The position numbers and the translations under genes were made by a program. Under the pieces are notes generated by a model, which saw only the letters and a program-made list of their open reading frames with translations, ran no database searches and was not told the DNA's origin. Shown here piece after piece: positions 28,387 to 39,289 of a DNA stretch of 64,000 nt. Location: positions 1 through 64,000 of the forward strand of contig JASBNA010000015.1 of the NCBI GenBank assembly GCA_038087015.1, written 5' to 3'. Each line of letters begins with the position of its first letter. The stretch's first letter is position 1. The stretch comes from Cerrena zonata (taxonomy: Eukaryota; Basidiomycota; Agaricomycetes; Polyporales; Cerrenaceae).

Positions 28387-31053
28387 ATGACTGCAACCGA
28401 TATTAGAATTGACCAGGATAAGTTTGGTGAATGCTATGCTTACCCTTCATCTAGAAGAGTGGTATCACCAAAAGATTTTGAAGGGAATGATAAGCTCAAG
28501 CTTAGTGGAAGAGTCTTGAACGTGTTACCACTGTTACCAACTCAAATTTATAAGACGGTTGATTCGAGTACTAATAATGAAATTTGGGATGTTGAACCAG
28601 TTAGAGGTAATTCTGCTTTATATTCGTCGCAGTTTTTCTTGGATCAACAAACTGAATGGGAAACTCATTTAATTGGGTGGACTGGTGAATTGGTTAATAA
28701 AGTTAATAGTACTACTAAAGTCTTGAGTGAAAATATTCAAGATGATCCATTGTATTTAGACGATAGAGATAAAGAAGAATTAGAATCTAGAATTAGAAAA
28801 TGTTATAAATCAGATAGAATTCATCCGGTTTGGTTGTTAAGAAGAGATCAACAAAGATGGAGGAAATATGCAGAAAACGTTTTATGGCCAGTATTCCATT
28901 ATATTCAAGCACCTCCATCCGATGGGAGAGAAGAAGCTAATGCTTGGCATGATTACGTTAAGTTTAATGAGGTTTACTTTAAGAAAATTAAAAGTATTTA
29001 TAAACCGGGAGATATAATATGGATTCATGATTATTATCTTTTGTTATTACCCCAATTATTAAGAATGGAATTTCCAAATGCTTATATTGGTTTATATATT
29101 CATGCACCATTTCCTTCTTCAGAATATTTCCGTTGTCTTTCTAAAAGATCCCATTTATTAGATGGTATGTTGGGTGCTGATAAAATTGCTTTCCAATCGG
29201 AATCTTTCCAAAGACATTTTTTAAGTTGTTGTTCTCGTGTTTTAGGGTTTGACGTTACTAAAGATAAAGTATTGGCGTATGGTACTAATATATCAGTTGA
29301 AACTTTACCAATTGGTATTGATACTGAAAAAATTGAACACGATGCTTTTAGTAAAGATTCGGGTGTTGATAAAAAAGTCAAAGCTTTAAAACAAATCTAT
29401 CATGATAAAAAGATTATTGTTGGTAGAGATCGATTAGATTCGGTTAGAGGAGTTATTCAAAAATTACAAGCTTTTGAAACATTTTTACAAATGTATCCTG
29501 AATGGAGGGATAAAGTTGTTTTAATTCAAGTTTCAAGTCCTGGATTTTCACATAGTTCTAAAATTGAAAGTAAAGTGACTGAATTAGTTAATCATATTAA
29601 TAGTGAGTATGGTAATTTGAACTCAACTCCAGTTTTACATTATCAAATGAGAATTAATAAAGATGAATATTTAGCTTTATTGAGAGTTGCGGATTTGTGT
29701 TTAATCACTTCAGTTAGAGATGGTATGAATACTACATCCTTAGAATTTGTTATTTGTCAAAAAAATAATCATTCACCTTTAGTTTTATCTGAATTTACTG
29801 GTACAGCTTCTGTTTTGGATAGTGCCATTTTGGTTAATCCTTGGGATTCAGTTGGTATTGCTAAAACTATAAATGATTGTTTTTCAATGAGCTCAAAAGA
29901 CCTTGATTCTTTAGAAACTGTTTTATATAAAAAAGTTACTTCAAATACTATTCAAAATTGGACTTCTAATTTCCTCACTCATTTAATTCAACAAGTTGAT
30001 TCATCTCATCAATCATTTTATACACCGGCCTTGAATAGACCATTATTATTAAATAATTATAAGAATTCTGATAGAAGATTATTTTTATTTGATTATGATG
30101 GTACTTTAACTCCAATTGTTAAAGATCCAGCTGCTGCAATTCCTTCTTCAAGGTTAAATAAAATATTGGACGCTTTAGCTGCTGATCCTAAAAATCAAAT
30201 CTGGGTTATTTCCGGTAGAGATCAAGCATTTTTGGATAAGTGGTTAGGATCTAAAAATATTGGTTTATCAGCAGAACACGGCTGTTTCATGAAGGATGTT
30301 GGCGAAAAAAAATGGGCTAATTTAGCTGCTGCTTTCGATATGTCATGGCAAGTTAAAGTTGATGAAGTTTTCCATAGATATACTGAAAAGACTCCTGGTT
30401 CAAATATTGAACGTAAAAAAGTTGCATTGACTTGGCATTACCGTCGTGCTGATCCAGAGTTGGGTAGCTTTCAAGCGGAGCATTGTATTAAAGAATTGAA
30501 AGAATCGGTTGCAAAAGAATATGACGTTGAAATCATGTCTGGTAAAGCAAACATTGAAGTTAGACCTCGTTTTGTAAATAAAGGTGAAATTGTTAAAAGA
30601 TTAGTTTTAAACCCTCACGGGGCTAAACAAGATACTCATTCTGTGCATAAAACTCGTGATGATGTTCCAATTGATCAATTACCAGACTTTATGATGTGTC
30701 TTGGTGATGATATGACTGACGAAGATATGTTCAGATCATTGAAAGAAATTGAAGCCGAATGGCACTTGAAAGATTTACCCAAAAATAAATTTGGTTCTTA
30801 TGGTGTTTATCCAATTGCTGTTGGACCTGCTTCCAAACAAACCATTGCTACATCTCATTTGAATGAACCGGCACAGGTGTTAGAAACATTGGGTCTATTG
30901 ACTGGTCATGTATCATTATTCGAAAGTGCTGGTTCTGTTGACTTAGATGATCGTGGTCATATAACAAATAGTGAATCTTCCGAAAGATCAAAGTCTGCAA
31001 TTAAAGCTGCAAGTTTGAAAAGGGACGCCAGTTTGAACTCCACTAAACGATAG
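28387..31053 (+). CDS. TPS2: Trehalose-6-phosphate phosphatase
   Basis: 888 residues. Dephosphorylates trehalose-6-phosphate in the trehalose synthase complex. The N-terminal about 530 residues are a GT20-like domain (GDIIWIHDYYLLLLPQLLR, APFPSSEYFR). In this subunit that domain is usually without synthase activity. The C-terminal phosphatase domain starts near residue 560 and has the HAD motif FDYDGTLTP with catalytic Asp569 and Asp571, and the later CLGDDMTDEDMF block. The Ser-rich tail after about 850 is unconserved. Length matches other yeast Tps2 proteins. Confidence 0.95.
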   Translation: MTATDIRIDQDKFGECYAYPSSRRVVSPKDFEGNDKLKLSGRVLNVLPLLPTQIYKTVDSSTNNEIWDVEPVRGNSALYSSQFFLDQQTEWETHLIGWTGELVNKVNSTTKVLSENIQDDPLYLDDRDKEELESRIRKCYKSDRIHPVWLLRRDQQRWRKYAENVLWPVFHYIQAPPSDGREEANAWHDYVKFNEVYFKKIKSIYKPGDIIWIHDYYLLLLPQLLRMEFPNAYIGLYIHAPFPSSEYFRCLSKRSHLLDGMLGADKIAFQSESFQRHFLSCCSRVLGFDVTKDKVLAYGTNISVETLPIGIDTEKIEHDAFSKDSGVDKKVKALKQIYHDKKIIVGRDRLDSVRGVIQKLQAFETFLQMYPEWRDKVVLIQVSSPGFSHSSKIESKVTELVNHINSEYGNLNSTPVLHYQMRINKDEYLALLRVADLCLITSVRDGMNTTSLEFVICQKNNHSPLVLSEFTGTASVLDSAILVNPWDSVGIAKTINDCFSMSSKDLDSLETVLYKKVTSNTIQNWTSNFLTHLIQQVDSSHQSFYTPALNRPLLLNNYKNSDRRLFLFDYDGTLTPIVKDPAAAIPSSRLNKILDALAADPKNQIWVISGRDQAFLDKWLGSKNIGLSAEHGCFMKDVGEKKWANLAAAFDMSWQVKVDEVFHRYTEKTPGSNIERKKVALTWHYRRADPELGSFQAEHCIKELKESVAKEYDVEIMSGKANIEVRPRFVNKGEIVKRLVLNPHGAKQDTHSVHKTRDDVPIDQLPDFMMCLGDDMTDEDMFRSLKEIEAEWHLKDLPKNKFGSYGVYPIAVGPASKQTIATSHLNEPAQVLETLGLLTGHVSLFESAGSVDLDDRGHITNSESSERSKSAIKAASLKRDASLNSTKR

Positions 31054-31366
31054 AACTTCCCTCTACTTATTTTTATTCTTTTACTTAAACTCTGTTCTTC
31101 ATATCTTATACATGTAATATATAAATATATACATTCATTCAAATAGTTAAGCATGGTAAGTAAATGGAACATTATTCCATCTGCGGAGGCATTAATGTAT
31201 CTCCGGACGCCCAACAAAAGCTTCAACGTTCACTGCGGAATTAACTGGAAAAAAAAAAAAAGAAAAGAAATAAAGAAGGAAAAATATAACCGTTGTGACA
31301 TTATAAGAAGATTTGATAAAATTTCATTTCTGTATTTCGAGATACTTGTCCTTATTATTCAACAAG
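31054..31366. other. TPS2 - EHT1-type intergenic region
   Basis: Short AT-rich spacer with an A-rich tract at about 31250-31285 before the next ATG. No gene seen. Confidence 0.5.
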
Positions 31367-32641
31367 ATGTTTAAATGGGGGTTTAGATCTAATCTTAAGA
31401 TTCATGGGGCAGACGAGTCTAAGTCTGCACAACTTCAATTGAAGGATTCTAAAGATACAATCAGTTTATCTAAGTTAATCCGAGAAAAGTTACCAGTTAT
31501 TGATACTAGTAAGAAATTATGGTTGAACCCATTTTTATTCAATGGGACTTTACAGACATTGTACTATACGAGTCACGATAGTTCCAAAAAGTTTCTTGTT
31601 TATTATGGTAGGGAAATTTTCCAATACAATGATGGAGGAATTTGTTCATTGGATTGGGTGATTCCTAAACCAGAGTCCAAAGAAGAGTTTGATAAATTGT
31701 ACAAGGAGACCCTTCCTGAAGACTCACCACGTTTACACCCAAGATCCAGATTTTTCACCAAAGAAGAGCTTTCAATTAAAAAGCAAGGATCAACTGAAGA
31801 GACCAGTCCAATTTTAGTTATTTTACATGGATTAGGAGGAGGATCTCATGAACCGCTTATTCGTAATTTAGTTGAGAAATTTAAAGAAGATCCCAAATCT
31901 AAAGATTGGGATATTTTGGTTATTAACTCCAGAGGATGCTGTCGTACTAAGATTACTACTGGGAAATTGTTCACTTCATTTGCAACTGACGATATCAAAG
32001 AAGTATTAGTTGAATTAAAGAAAAGATATCCAAACCGTCCAATTTACACTGCAGGTTTATCATTTGGATCTATATTAAATGCTAATTTATTAGGTAGTCA
32101 AGACCCAGAAGTTAAAAAATTGATTAAAGCAAGTGCATTAGTTGGTTGTGCTTGGGATTTACATGACAGTGCCTACCATATTGACGCCTCATGGACTGGT
32201 TCTTATTTGTTCAATCCTTCCTTAGTCAAGTTCTTAAATAAAATTGTTAAAAACAATTTCAAAGAATTGAACAGTGCTGATCCTAAAATTTTTTCAAAAG
32301 AAAGTTTACAGGAATCGAAGTCCCATACCAAAACTTGGCAATTTGATTCTTTATATACTTGTAGAACTGCTGGTTATGATAATGCTTTTGATTATTACCG
32401 TGACGCTAGTCCGGTCAGAAGATTGAGATACATTGATGTACCAACCTTAGCCATTAACTCTACCGATGACCCAGCAGTCTCCTGCAGAATTCCTTGGATG
32501 GAAGCTGAAAACAATTCCTATGTTAATATTCTTGAAACCGATTTGGGTGGTCATTTGGGTTATGTTCAATACTCTGGTGAATTCTGGTGTACTCAAGTAA
32601 TCCACGATTACTTAACTGAATTCGAAAAATTAATTCAATAG
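31367..32641 (+). CDS. Alpha/beta-hydrolase, EHT1/EEB1/YMR210W-type acyltransferase-esterase
   Basis: 424 residues from the first ATG; the frame extends upstream only through a TTG. Family members make and cleave medium-chain fatty-acid ethyl esters or hydrolyse monoacylglycerol. Seen: the oxyanion block LVILHGLGGGSHEP, the nucleophile motif GLSFGS, the acid in NSTDDPAV, and the catalytic His in GGHLGY near the end. No signal peptide. Yeasts have several paralogues of this fold (EHT1, EEB1, YMR210W), so no single symbol is given. Confidence 0.85.
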   Translation: MFKWGFRSNLKIHGADESKSAQLQLKDSKDTISLSKLIREKLPVIDTSKKLWLNPFLFNGTLQTLYYTSHDSSKKFLVYYGREIFQYNDGGICSLDWVIPKPESKEEFDKLYKETLPEDSPRLHPRSRFFTKEELSIKKQGSTEETSPILVILHGLGGGSHEPLIRNLVEKFKEDPKSKDWDILVINSRGCCRTKITTGKLFTSFATDDIKEVLVELKKRYPNRPIYTAGLSFGSILNANLLGSQDPEVKKLIKASALVGCAWDLHDSAYHIDASWTGSYLFNPSLVKFLNKIVKNNFKELNSADPKIFSKESLQESKSHTKTWQFDSLYTCRTAGYDNAFDYYRDASPVRRLRYIDVPTLAINSTDDPAVSCRIPWMEAENNSYVNILETDLGGHLGYVQYSGEFWCTQVIHDYLTEFEKLIQ

Positions 32642-32957
32642 ATAGATATAGAACGTTTGTGTTTCATTATAAACAGTTTGTATTGTGTTCTTTTCGCAGC
32701 TATTTTCTTTTGTATTCTACATCTTTCCTTCGACTACTCTTACTCCTAATCCTTCACTCTATGGTCCACGGTGTTCTGAAGGCTGGTAGTTAGAATACCC
32801 TGGCTACTCTTGCCATAGCTGAACCCATTCGAATACTTGCCAATAGGGTGTTTTGTAGTTTGTGAGACATAAACCCTTTAAACAATGCACATTTTCACTT
32901 ACTCTTGTGTCCATAAAAACAACGATGGCCCCGATACAAATTACTAACTGAGTTGTA

Positions 32958-32973
32958 CGCCTTGTCCAAGGCG
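32958..32973. promoter_or_regulatory. 16-bp palindrome CGCCTTGTCCAAGGCG
   Basis: Arms CGCCTTG and CAAGGCG are exact complements around TC. About 580 bp upstream of the arrestin ATG. It would suit a dimeric transcription factor; identity unknown. Confidence 0.35.
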
Positions 32974-33104
32974 AATAGTACCGGTAAAATGGTAAAGTCT
33001 AAGATGAGATGGAAAAAAAAAATAGAATAGCGCAGCTTCGCTTATTCTTTTATTGCTCATCTTCCTATTTTCAACCCTATTGCTAACGGAGCAGCAATCG
33101 GTCT

Positions 33105-33119
33105 ATTGGGTCGGCCAAT
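33105..33119. promoter_or_regulatory. Paired inverted CCAAT boxes
   Basis: ATTGG, five bases, CCAAT. CCAAT is the Hap2/3/5 core in yeasts, and the head-to-head pair is uncommon. Function inferred. Confidence 0.3.
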
Positions 33120-33553
33120 CCAAAGTTTTTTTTTGAATACCTACGAACTAAAATACAAAGCTTTTTTGCATATGAACTACATTTGTGGGAAGTTAACTTC
33201 AAGAGCATTCGTTTTTCCATTGGTCCCTGTCTCCCTTGTTGTAAATCTATAGACTGAGAATGTAAATAGGAACTTCTTGCCGGTTGAGTACCGTATCGAC
33301 ATGTACTCTATGTAGAACAATCTGCTAATTGACCCTTGAGATCGACCGAACCATCGTCTATTTTGCCTTTAATTTAATCTTGCTATCAACTTAATAGTGT
33401 CCCTTCGAGGGAAACACGAAAAGCGACCGGAAAAAAAAAAAAATAAAAAAAAAAAAAAAAAAAGATGTTTGGTGATCCTTTTTTTATTAAAGAAACATCG
33501 ATTCTTCATCTTAACTCAAGCACAGCTTTACTTTCAATCTCACCAAGGGGAAA

Positions 33554-36062
33554 ATGTTTAAACATAATGTCAAGGACTTGTCCCTTTTCGAAATCAAACT
33601 CAAGTCACACCACAAGGACTTGATTCTTGTTAAGGGGAATGAATATGAATCCGATCCCATTCCTTTTGAAGGAAGTGTCAAACTTCTGATTCCTCAGGAT
33701 ATGCACGTTAAACGGATTAGACTTTGCTTAGTTGGTGAATTGAATGTGGAATTTTTTGAACGAGATGAAAATCGAGTTATTGTAGATCAAGTATATGATC
33801 GCTTATGTTTATTAAAGACTGAATGGACTAATTTATTAACTAATGCTCATGGGGAAGTTAAATATGGTAATTATGGTGATACTTTTATTCCTTTTAATAA
33901 ATTGGAGTCAAAATTGAAAAAACAATTGGTGAATTCAAAACCAACATCTAAAAATGGTTCTAGAAATAGTTCTAGAAATGGTTCAGTTGTTAGTCTTGAT
34001 GCAACTAAACAACAATCATCAGGTAATACTTCTCCTTCTAATAGATCACCATCTCATTCACAATCGACCCTGTTATCTAATATTCAAGATGTTCCAACTC
34101 AAGATACTGAAAATACTTCAGCCGCACCTAATGCATCAGACGCTTCTTCTCCTTCGGATAAAGATCGTTCCAATTCATTTTCCCAAGCATCTAATTTACT
34201 GAAGCCGCCTTCTCATACTTCAGCTCGCCCTGCCTTTCATCAGAACCAAGTCTCAACCTTCTCCTAATAAACTTCCAAGTCAAAAAGATTCTTCAATTAT
34301 AAAAGTCCCCAAGTCAGGTATAGATGGTACCCCGTATGAAAATCTCAAAACTTCAAGTTATCATTCATTTCTTTTACCAAAGGGTAATTACAATTTACCT
34401 TTTAAAGTTAATCTCCCCGCTAATGTTTGTGAAACGGTGGAAGGTTTGAATCCTGGTAAAGTCTTATATCGTATGGATTGTATCATCGAAAGAGGTCGTT
34501 TTGAAAAAGTGTTTCATAAAACAAAACATGTTAGAATTGTTAGAACTCTTCATCCTCAAAATTTAAATTTGGTAGAAAGTATCGATATTAATAATACTTG
34601 GCCTGGGAAAGTTCAGTATAATGTTAGTATACCTAAAAAGGGTATTGCGCTTGGCTCTTCGATCCCAATTCATATTCTTATCGTTCCAATTGCAAAAGGA
34701 TTAAAATTGAAAAACATCAGTGGGGTTATCGTTCAACATTATCATGTTCAACATTCAGAAGGTAGATCTCCGGAATTCGAAGAATTATTCGGTAAACAAA
34801 GTTTATCAATTGGGGACCCTTCTACTTTCCCATTAGATCAATGGAATATCAAATCTCATTTCAAAGTTCCTGAAAACCTTAAATCAATCACTCAATCTTG
34901 TGATTTGAAAAACAATATTGTTCAAGTTAAACATCGTCTTCGTATTTCTATCCAATTGAAAAATAAAGAAGGTCATGTTAGTGAATTGAGAGCTAATTTA
35001 CCCGTTTGTGTCTACATCAGTGCTAATGTTGGCCATGTGATTGGTCGTCACTTCGACGTTGATCATCATCATGGTACTTTCACTCCTGTTAACGATAAAG
35101 AGGATATTCTTTTCAAGAAAGATCGTGATAGACAACATTCAAAAGATAATACAGCTAATCCTCAAAGTCCACCAGCTATAGAAGAAAATCATGATATCAC
35201 GGCTGATGATGATCAAGATGCTGAAGATGATGAAGACTTGGATCGTGCAGATGATGCTCCACCTTTATATCAACAACACGTCTTTGATAAAATTTATGAT
35301 TCTTCCCTTCCACAAACTCCTTTAGAACAATTTCGTTCTCAAAGTATGGCCAGCTCTCCCGTGGGCTCAGCCCGTCCCTCCATGCAAAATGTTCAAAGTT
35401 ATTTTGACATTCCTAGAAACATTGACAGCTATCTTGATAGTAGTAATAGTACTCCAGGGGTAACCTCGACTACTGATTCTGCACCAGGATCCGGTCCAAA
35501 TTCCAATCCTATTTCAGCATCAAACTCTTTTTCTAATTTAACTGTGCCCAACTCACCTAATGCTGGCACTTATGATCATAACCAGTTTCTTTCCTTACTT
35601 GCTAATGGTAAAAGCCGTGGTCGTTCTGGTTATGCAAGTGGAGCTCGCTCTCCTAATCTCGATATCAATGTTTTACTGAAAGTTCCATCTTACGATCAAG
35701 CTGTGGATGATGACGACGATGATGATACTAATGAAGATTTGGCACCAAGTTACGATGACGGTAACCCATCCCTTAGTAAATCAGTATCCATAGCATCCAT
35801 GGCAATTCCTTCTCATTCTAAAACTAATCAACATCATTATCATCTTTCATTACCGAAAACACCGAAGTTTGGACGTCATAAACAAAATTCAAATATACCA
35901 AGTAGTGCTCCCCACTCTCCTGTAAGAGGATTCGAGCCTAACACTAGCTTCAGTGGACATTCAATAAGTGCCCGTTCTTCAAGCACCGATTTGTCTTCAG
36001 GTAAACCTAGCTCAAATCTTAAAATTCACGGTGTCCCCAAAATTTTGCATAAGAAGAAATAA
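33554..36062 (+). CDS. ROD1/ROG3-type alpha-arrestin (ubiquitin-ligase adaptor), interrupted by a frameshift
   Basis: Two frames together make one arrestin. The first (33554-34267, 237 codons) has the N-terminal arrestin strands from FEIKLKSHHKDLILVKG. The second is open from 34203 with no ATG until 34437 and runs to 36062. Before that Met it carries the conserved PKGNYNLPFKVNLPANVCE, so translation cannot simply start at 34437. The frame change must fall between 34203 and 34267, in a Ser/Pro-rich insert. The second part has the arrestin-C domain (WPGKVQYNVSIP, AIALGSS-like and SELRANLPV blocks) and PY motifs (PPLY, PSYD) for Rsp5 binding. Rod1/Rog3 direct endocytosis of sugar transporters on glucose. 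A sequence error, a recent mutation or +1 frameshifting are all possible. Confidence 0.8.
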
Positions 36063-36180
36063 TTTACCGTGTCACTTTTAACCTAATTCACTCCTTTAAT
36101 GATATTCAATTCTCCATAGATCCTTTTTAAAATACATTTATTCAGTTCTTAATTTCTTTAGATGTTTAATATTTCATGTA

Positions 36181-36193
36181 ACTCCCGTACACC
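36181..36193 (+). promoter_or_regulatory. Rap1-like site ACTCCCGTACACC upstream of SEC62
   Basis: One mismatch to ACACCCRYACAYM. About 105 bp before the SEC62 ATG. Binding inferred. Confidence 0.4.
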
Positions 36194-36298
36194 AGCAGTA
36201 GTAACTGGAAAAATCTTTGACACGAATGTATTTTCTCTCAAAAATGAAAAATTCATTTTAGACTCTTCATAACACCCCAATTAAAACCCAAGTATAGA

Positions 36299-37171
36299 AT
36301 GTCTGCTGTTCCTGCTGGACCTCCAGGTAGTGGTGCTGTTCCAATCAACGCATCACAAAGATCTCCGTTGATTATTTCTGTTGCAAATTTCTTAAAAGAC
36401 AACAAAATTTTAAAACAAAGAACTGGGTTATTGAATAATACCGAAGAAGCTGAATTTTTCAGATTCAAGAGATTACAAAGAGCCTTATTGAGTGATGAGT
36501 ATAAGAAACAGCAAAAGAACCCCAAGTACGAGTTGATCCCGATCAAAGATGAGGAAGAGGCCAACAAAATATTCTTACAATTACTTTCATCCCAAATGAT
36601 TATACCAATTGATAAATTACACTATAGTGAAATCAAACAAGTTAAAGGGTGGAAACCAAATAGATCCAAGCCAACTTTAAGACCATCTAAAAAGGCAAGT
36701 TTTGAGCCAAATGGCTATTATGTTTGGAATTATAATAAACCAAATCCATTCATTTTATTATATAGTTTCTTATTCATTGCTGGTGTTTTTGCCATTATTT
36801 TATTCCCATTATGGCCAATGTTCATGAGAATTGGGGTTTGGTACTTATCCATGGGTTTGTTATGTTTGATTGGTTTATTCTTTTTAATTGCCATCATCAG
36901 ATTAATTATATTTGCAATCACTTATCTTGTATTACCTCAAGCATTTTGGTTATATCCTAACTTGTTTGAGGACTGCAGTGTCATCGAGAGCTTCAAACCT
37001 TTGTATGCTTGGGATCAACCTAAATCCAGTAAAAAGAAGTCTAAGAAATCAAAAGGTGGTTTGTCTGAGTCTACTGATTCTTCTACATCTGCTACTGCTA
37101 CTGGTTCTGATTCTACCGGTTCTGGTTCAACTACAAAACGTAAGGTTGTTTTAGAAGAAGTCGATGAGTAA
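36299..37171 (+). CDS. SEC62: ER translocon subunit Sec62
   Basis: 290 residues. A membrane subunit of the Sec62/63 complex for post-translational import into the ER. The basic cytosolic N-domain (about residues 1-148) has the VANFLKDNKILKQRTG and FFRFKRLQRALLS blocks. Two close hydrophobic segments lie at about 151-173 and 178-212, then a cytosolic tail with a Lys-rich and Ser/Thr-rich end. Length and layout match the family (Saccharomyces 283). The tail after about residue 245 is low complexity. Confidence 0.93.
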   Translation: MSAVPAGPPGSGAVPINASQRSPLIISVANFLKDNKILKQRTGLLNNTEEAEFFRFKRLQRALLSDEYKKQQKNPKYELIPIKDEEEANKIFLQLLSSQMIIPIDKLHYSEIKQVKGWKPNRSKPTLRPSKKASFEPNGYYVWNYNKPNPFILLYSFLFIAGVFAIILFPLWPMFMRIGVWYLSMGLLCLIGLFFLIAIIRLIIFAITYLVLPQAFWLYPNLFEDCSVIESFKPLYAWDQPKSSKKKSKKSKGGLSESTDSSTSATATGSDSTGSGSTTKRKVVLEEVDE

Positions 37172-37504
37172 TCTTTTCTGTCTATATCATGTATACTAAT
37201 GTTCATTCTTAAAATGTAACTCAATAGAATATGCTTTATTTAAAATGGAGTATTTGTTTAGTTGTAATTGCGATAGCGTATTCTCACTGTTTGTCTCTTT
37301 TTTTTAGAGTAAAATTAAGTGACCGTGTAGATCGCATCCTTACTTCCTTACAGTCGAACCTAACAACCTGTCTTGAGTCGAGTTTCTATTCTTTGTTAAG
37401 GTTGAGGTGGTATATTTGGTGGTAATATTGATTAAGGGCTTGTAATTGATTTTTTTTTTTGACGATTTAATCCTCTTTAAGTCTTCTTGTTTAGATATCG
37501 AAAT
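37172..37504. other. SEC62 - ATG21 intergenic region
   Basis: Short spacer with a T12 run near 37449-37460. Nothing gene-like apart from a TTG-started extension of the ATG21 frame. Confidence 0.5.
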
Positions 37505-39289
37505 ATGGGGGTGGTTATCAACAATCTTACATTTAATCAAGATTACTCCTGTTTATCGGTGTCGACTAATAGATATCACAAGATCTTCAATTGTGATCCA
37601 TTTGGAGAGTTTTACTCTTCCAATTCTCAATCGTTTAAGAAATCGCTTACCAATTCCATTGGCAATGATCATGATTTGATTAGTTCCGAGATTAAGAAGA
37701 TTGATGATAATAGCAATGACGATGATGATGATATATATCCTACTGCTTATTTGAGGATGTTATTTTCAACCTCATTGACCATTATAATCCCGCAATCGTT
37801 TAGTAAATTGGGGAACAGGCTACTCAAGATCTATAATTTGAAGCAACGATTAAAAATATGTGAATTGACCTTCCCCTCGAATATTATTGATATCAAATTG
37901 AATCGGAAACGATTGGTTGTCTTTTTGGAAATCGGACAGATATATATTTATGATTTGAGTTGTGTTCGACTTATTAAAGTGTTGGAGATTAACTCATATC
38001 TTCATGACTCAATTGATGACGATGACGACGATTCACCAAGGACAATTACTGATGAATTTATTGGGGATTTAAGTACTGATGACAAATCATACTTGGTGTT
38101 ACCAATATCGGTTATAAATGAACAAACTGATTTATTTAATAGCAATGATAATGTATCAAGTAATGGGGATGTACAATCATCCCCATTGATTAAGCCAAGT
38201 GATTCGGCAATTGTTAATTCATTGAATTCAGTTATTGGTTTCACTCAAAAGAATAAACAATCATCATTATCTACAAAAGAACATATAAGTTTAGAAGATT
38301 TGAAGAAAGATTCCAATGGATGGATTTTAATTTATGATACGATTAATTTACAGCCTAAATTAATATATAAAGCACATGATGCATCAATTGCGAAGATCAC
38401 TATATCAAACGATAGCTTCAAGATAGCCAGTGCATCAACAAAGGGAACAATTATCAGAGTATGTCATTTAAAAGAAGAATTTGAATCGACCAAACTTAAA
38501 ATTATTCAAATAACAAATTTAAGAAGAGGGCATAATTTAGCTAGAATCAATGCATTAAGTTTTAGTCTTGATAATACGATATTAGGATGCGGGTCTGAAA
38601 GTAATACCATTCATTTTTTCAATTTGGTTAAAGAAGATTCAAATCAAGAAGAGATAACCACAGATGATTCTAGCTATAAAAATAGTGAATTGAATGAAAA
38701 TGAATCGGTGGTCACCTCTAACAACGATGAAGACGATAGTGGTAGGTCTTCAGAAGACTTGAATGAAAACTTAGCAAACTTATTAATTTCCAAAAGACCT
38801 TCGAATGCAACAATGACAAGTAATAATTCAGCAGGAGAAGATCCTATCCCGAATAATGAAGATGCAGAATTATCAAATAAAAATAACTATTTCTCCTTGA
38901 ATACTTTGAAAAAGACAACAAAACTAATTAACAACCAATACACCAAATCAATCATTAAGAACTTACCTTATAGAGAATACTTTGATAATCTAATTTGGGA
39001 ACCTCCTCGTCGTTCTTTTGCATACATTAAATTACCAGAATACACTCCTCCATCATTCGATACCCGTCACAAAAATCACCAAACCCTGGGTCCGTCTTCT
39101 CCCCAAAGCATCCCTCACCCCAGCTCCGATTCTAAACATAAAGTTGAAATCGGCTTCACTAACACCGGCATCATCATGCTAGCATCCTACCAAACAGGCA
39201 ACTTCTACCACTACCAATTGCCCAAACATGACTTGAACGACGACTCAAGAGAAGAATGCTATCTCATCAACCAGTACACCCTTCTGTAA
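37505..39289 (+). CDS. ATG21: PROPPIN family phosphoinositide-binding protein, Atg21-type
   Basis: 594 residues from the ATG at 37505; the frame extends a few codons further to a TTG, which I do not take as the start. A WD-repeat beta-propeller protein that binds PI3P/PI(3,5)P2 through the L/FRRG motif, here LRRG at residues 339-342, followed by the second-half blade ARINALSFSLDNTILGC. The N-terminal NCDPFGEFYS block and the ICELTFPSNIIDIKLNRKR block are Atg21-like. Atg21 recruits Atg16 for Atg8 lipidation and is needed for the Cvt pathway. Acidic Asp/Ser-rich insertions at about 65-80, 170-180 and 390-480 are loops. Atg18 or Hsv2 are alternatives, less likely. Confidence 0.8.
   Translation: MGVVINNLTFNQDYSCLSVSTNRYHKIFNCDPFGEFYSSNSQSFKKSLTNSIGNDHDLISSEIKKIDDNSNDDDDDIYPTAYLRMLFSTSLTIIIPQSFSKLGNRLLKIYNLKQRLKICELTFPSNIIDIKLNRKRLVVFLEIGQIYIYDLSCVRLIKVLEINSYLHDSIDDDDDDSPRTITDEFIGDLSTDDKSYLVLPISVINEQTDLFNSNDNVSSNGDVQSSPLIKPSDSAIVNSLNSVIGFTQKNKQSSLSTKEHISLEDLKKDSNGWILIYDTINLQPKLIYKAHDASIAKITISNDSFKIASASTKGTIIRVCHLKEEFESTKLKIIQITNLRRGHNLARINALSFSLDNTILGCGSESNTIHFFNLVKEDSNQEEITTDDSSYKNSELNENESVVTSNNDEDDSGRSSEDLNENLANLLISKRPSNATMTSNNSAGEDPIPNNEDAELSNKNNYFSLNTLKKTTKLINNQYTKSIIKNLPYREYFDNLIWEPPRRSFAYIKLPEYTPPSFDTRHKNHQTLGPSSPQSIPHPSSDSKHKVEIGFTNTGIIMLASYQTGNFYHYQLPKHDLNDDSREECYLINQYTLL

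Larger units (their letters stand above)
32642..33553. other. Upstream region of the arrestin gene
   Basis: 912 bp without a gene. It has a 16-bp palindrome CGCCTTGTCCAAGGCG (32958-32973), a paired CCAAT box ATTGG-n5-CCAAT (33105-33119), and long A tracts at 33431-33463. Confidence 0.5.
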
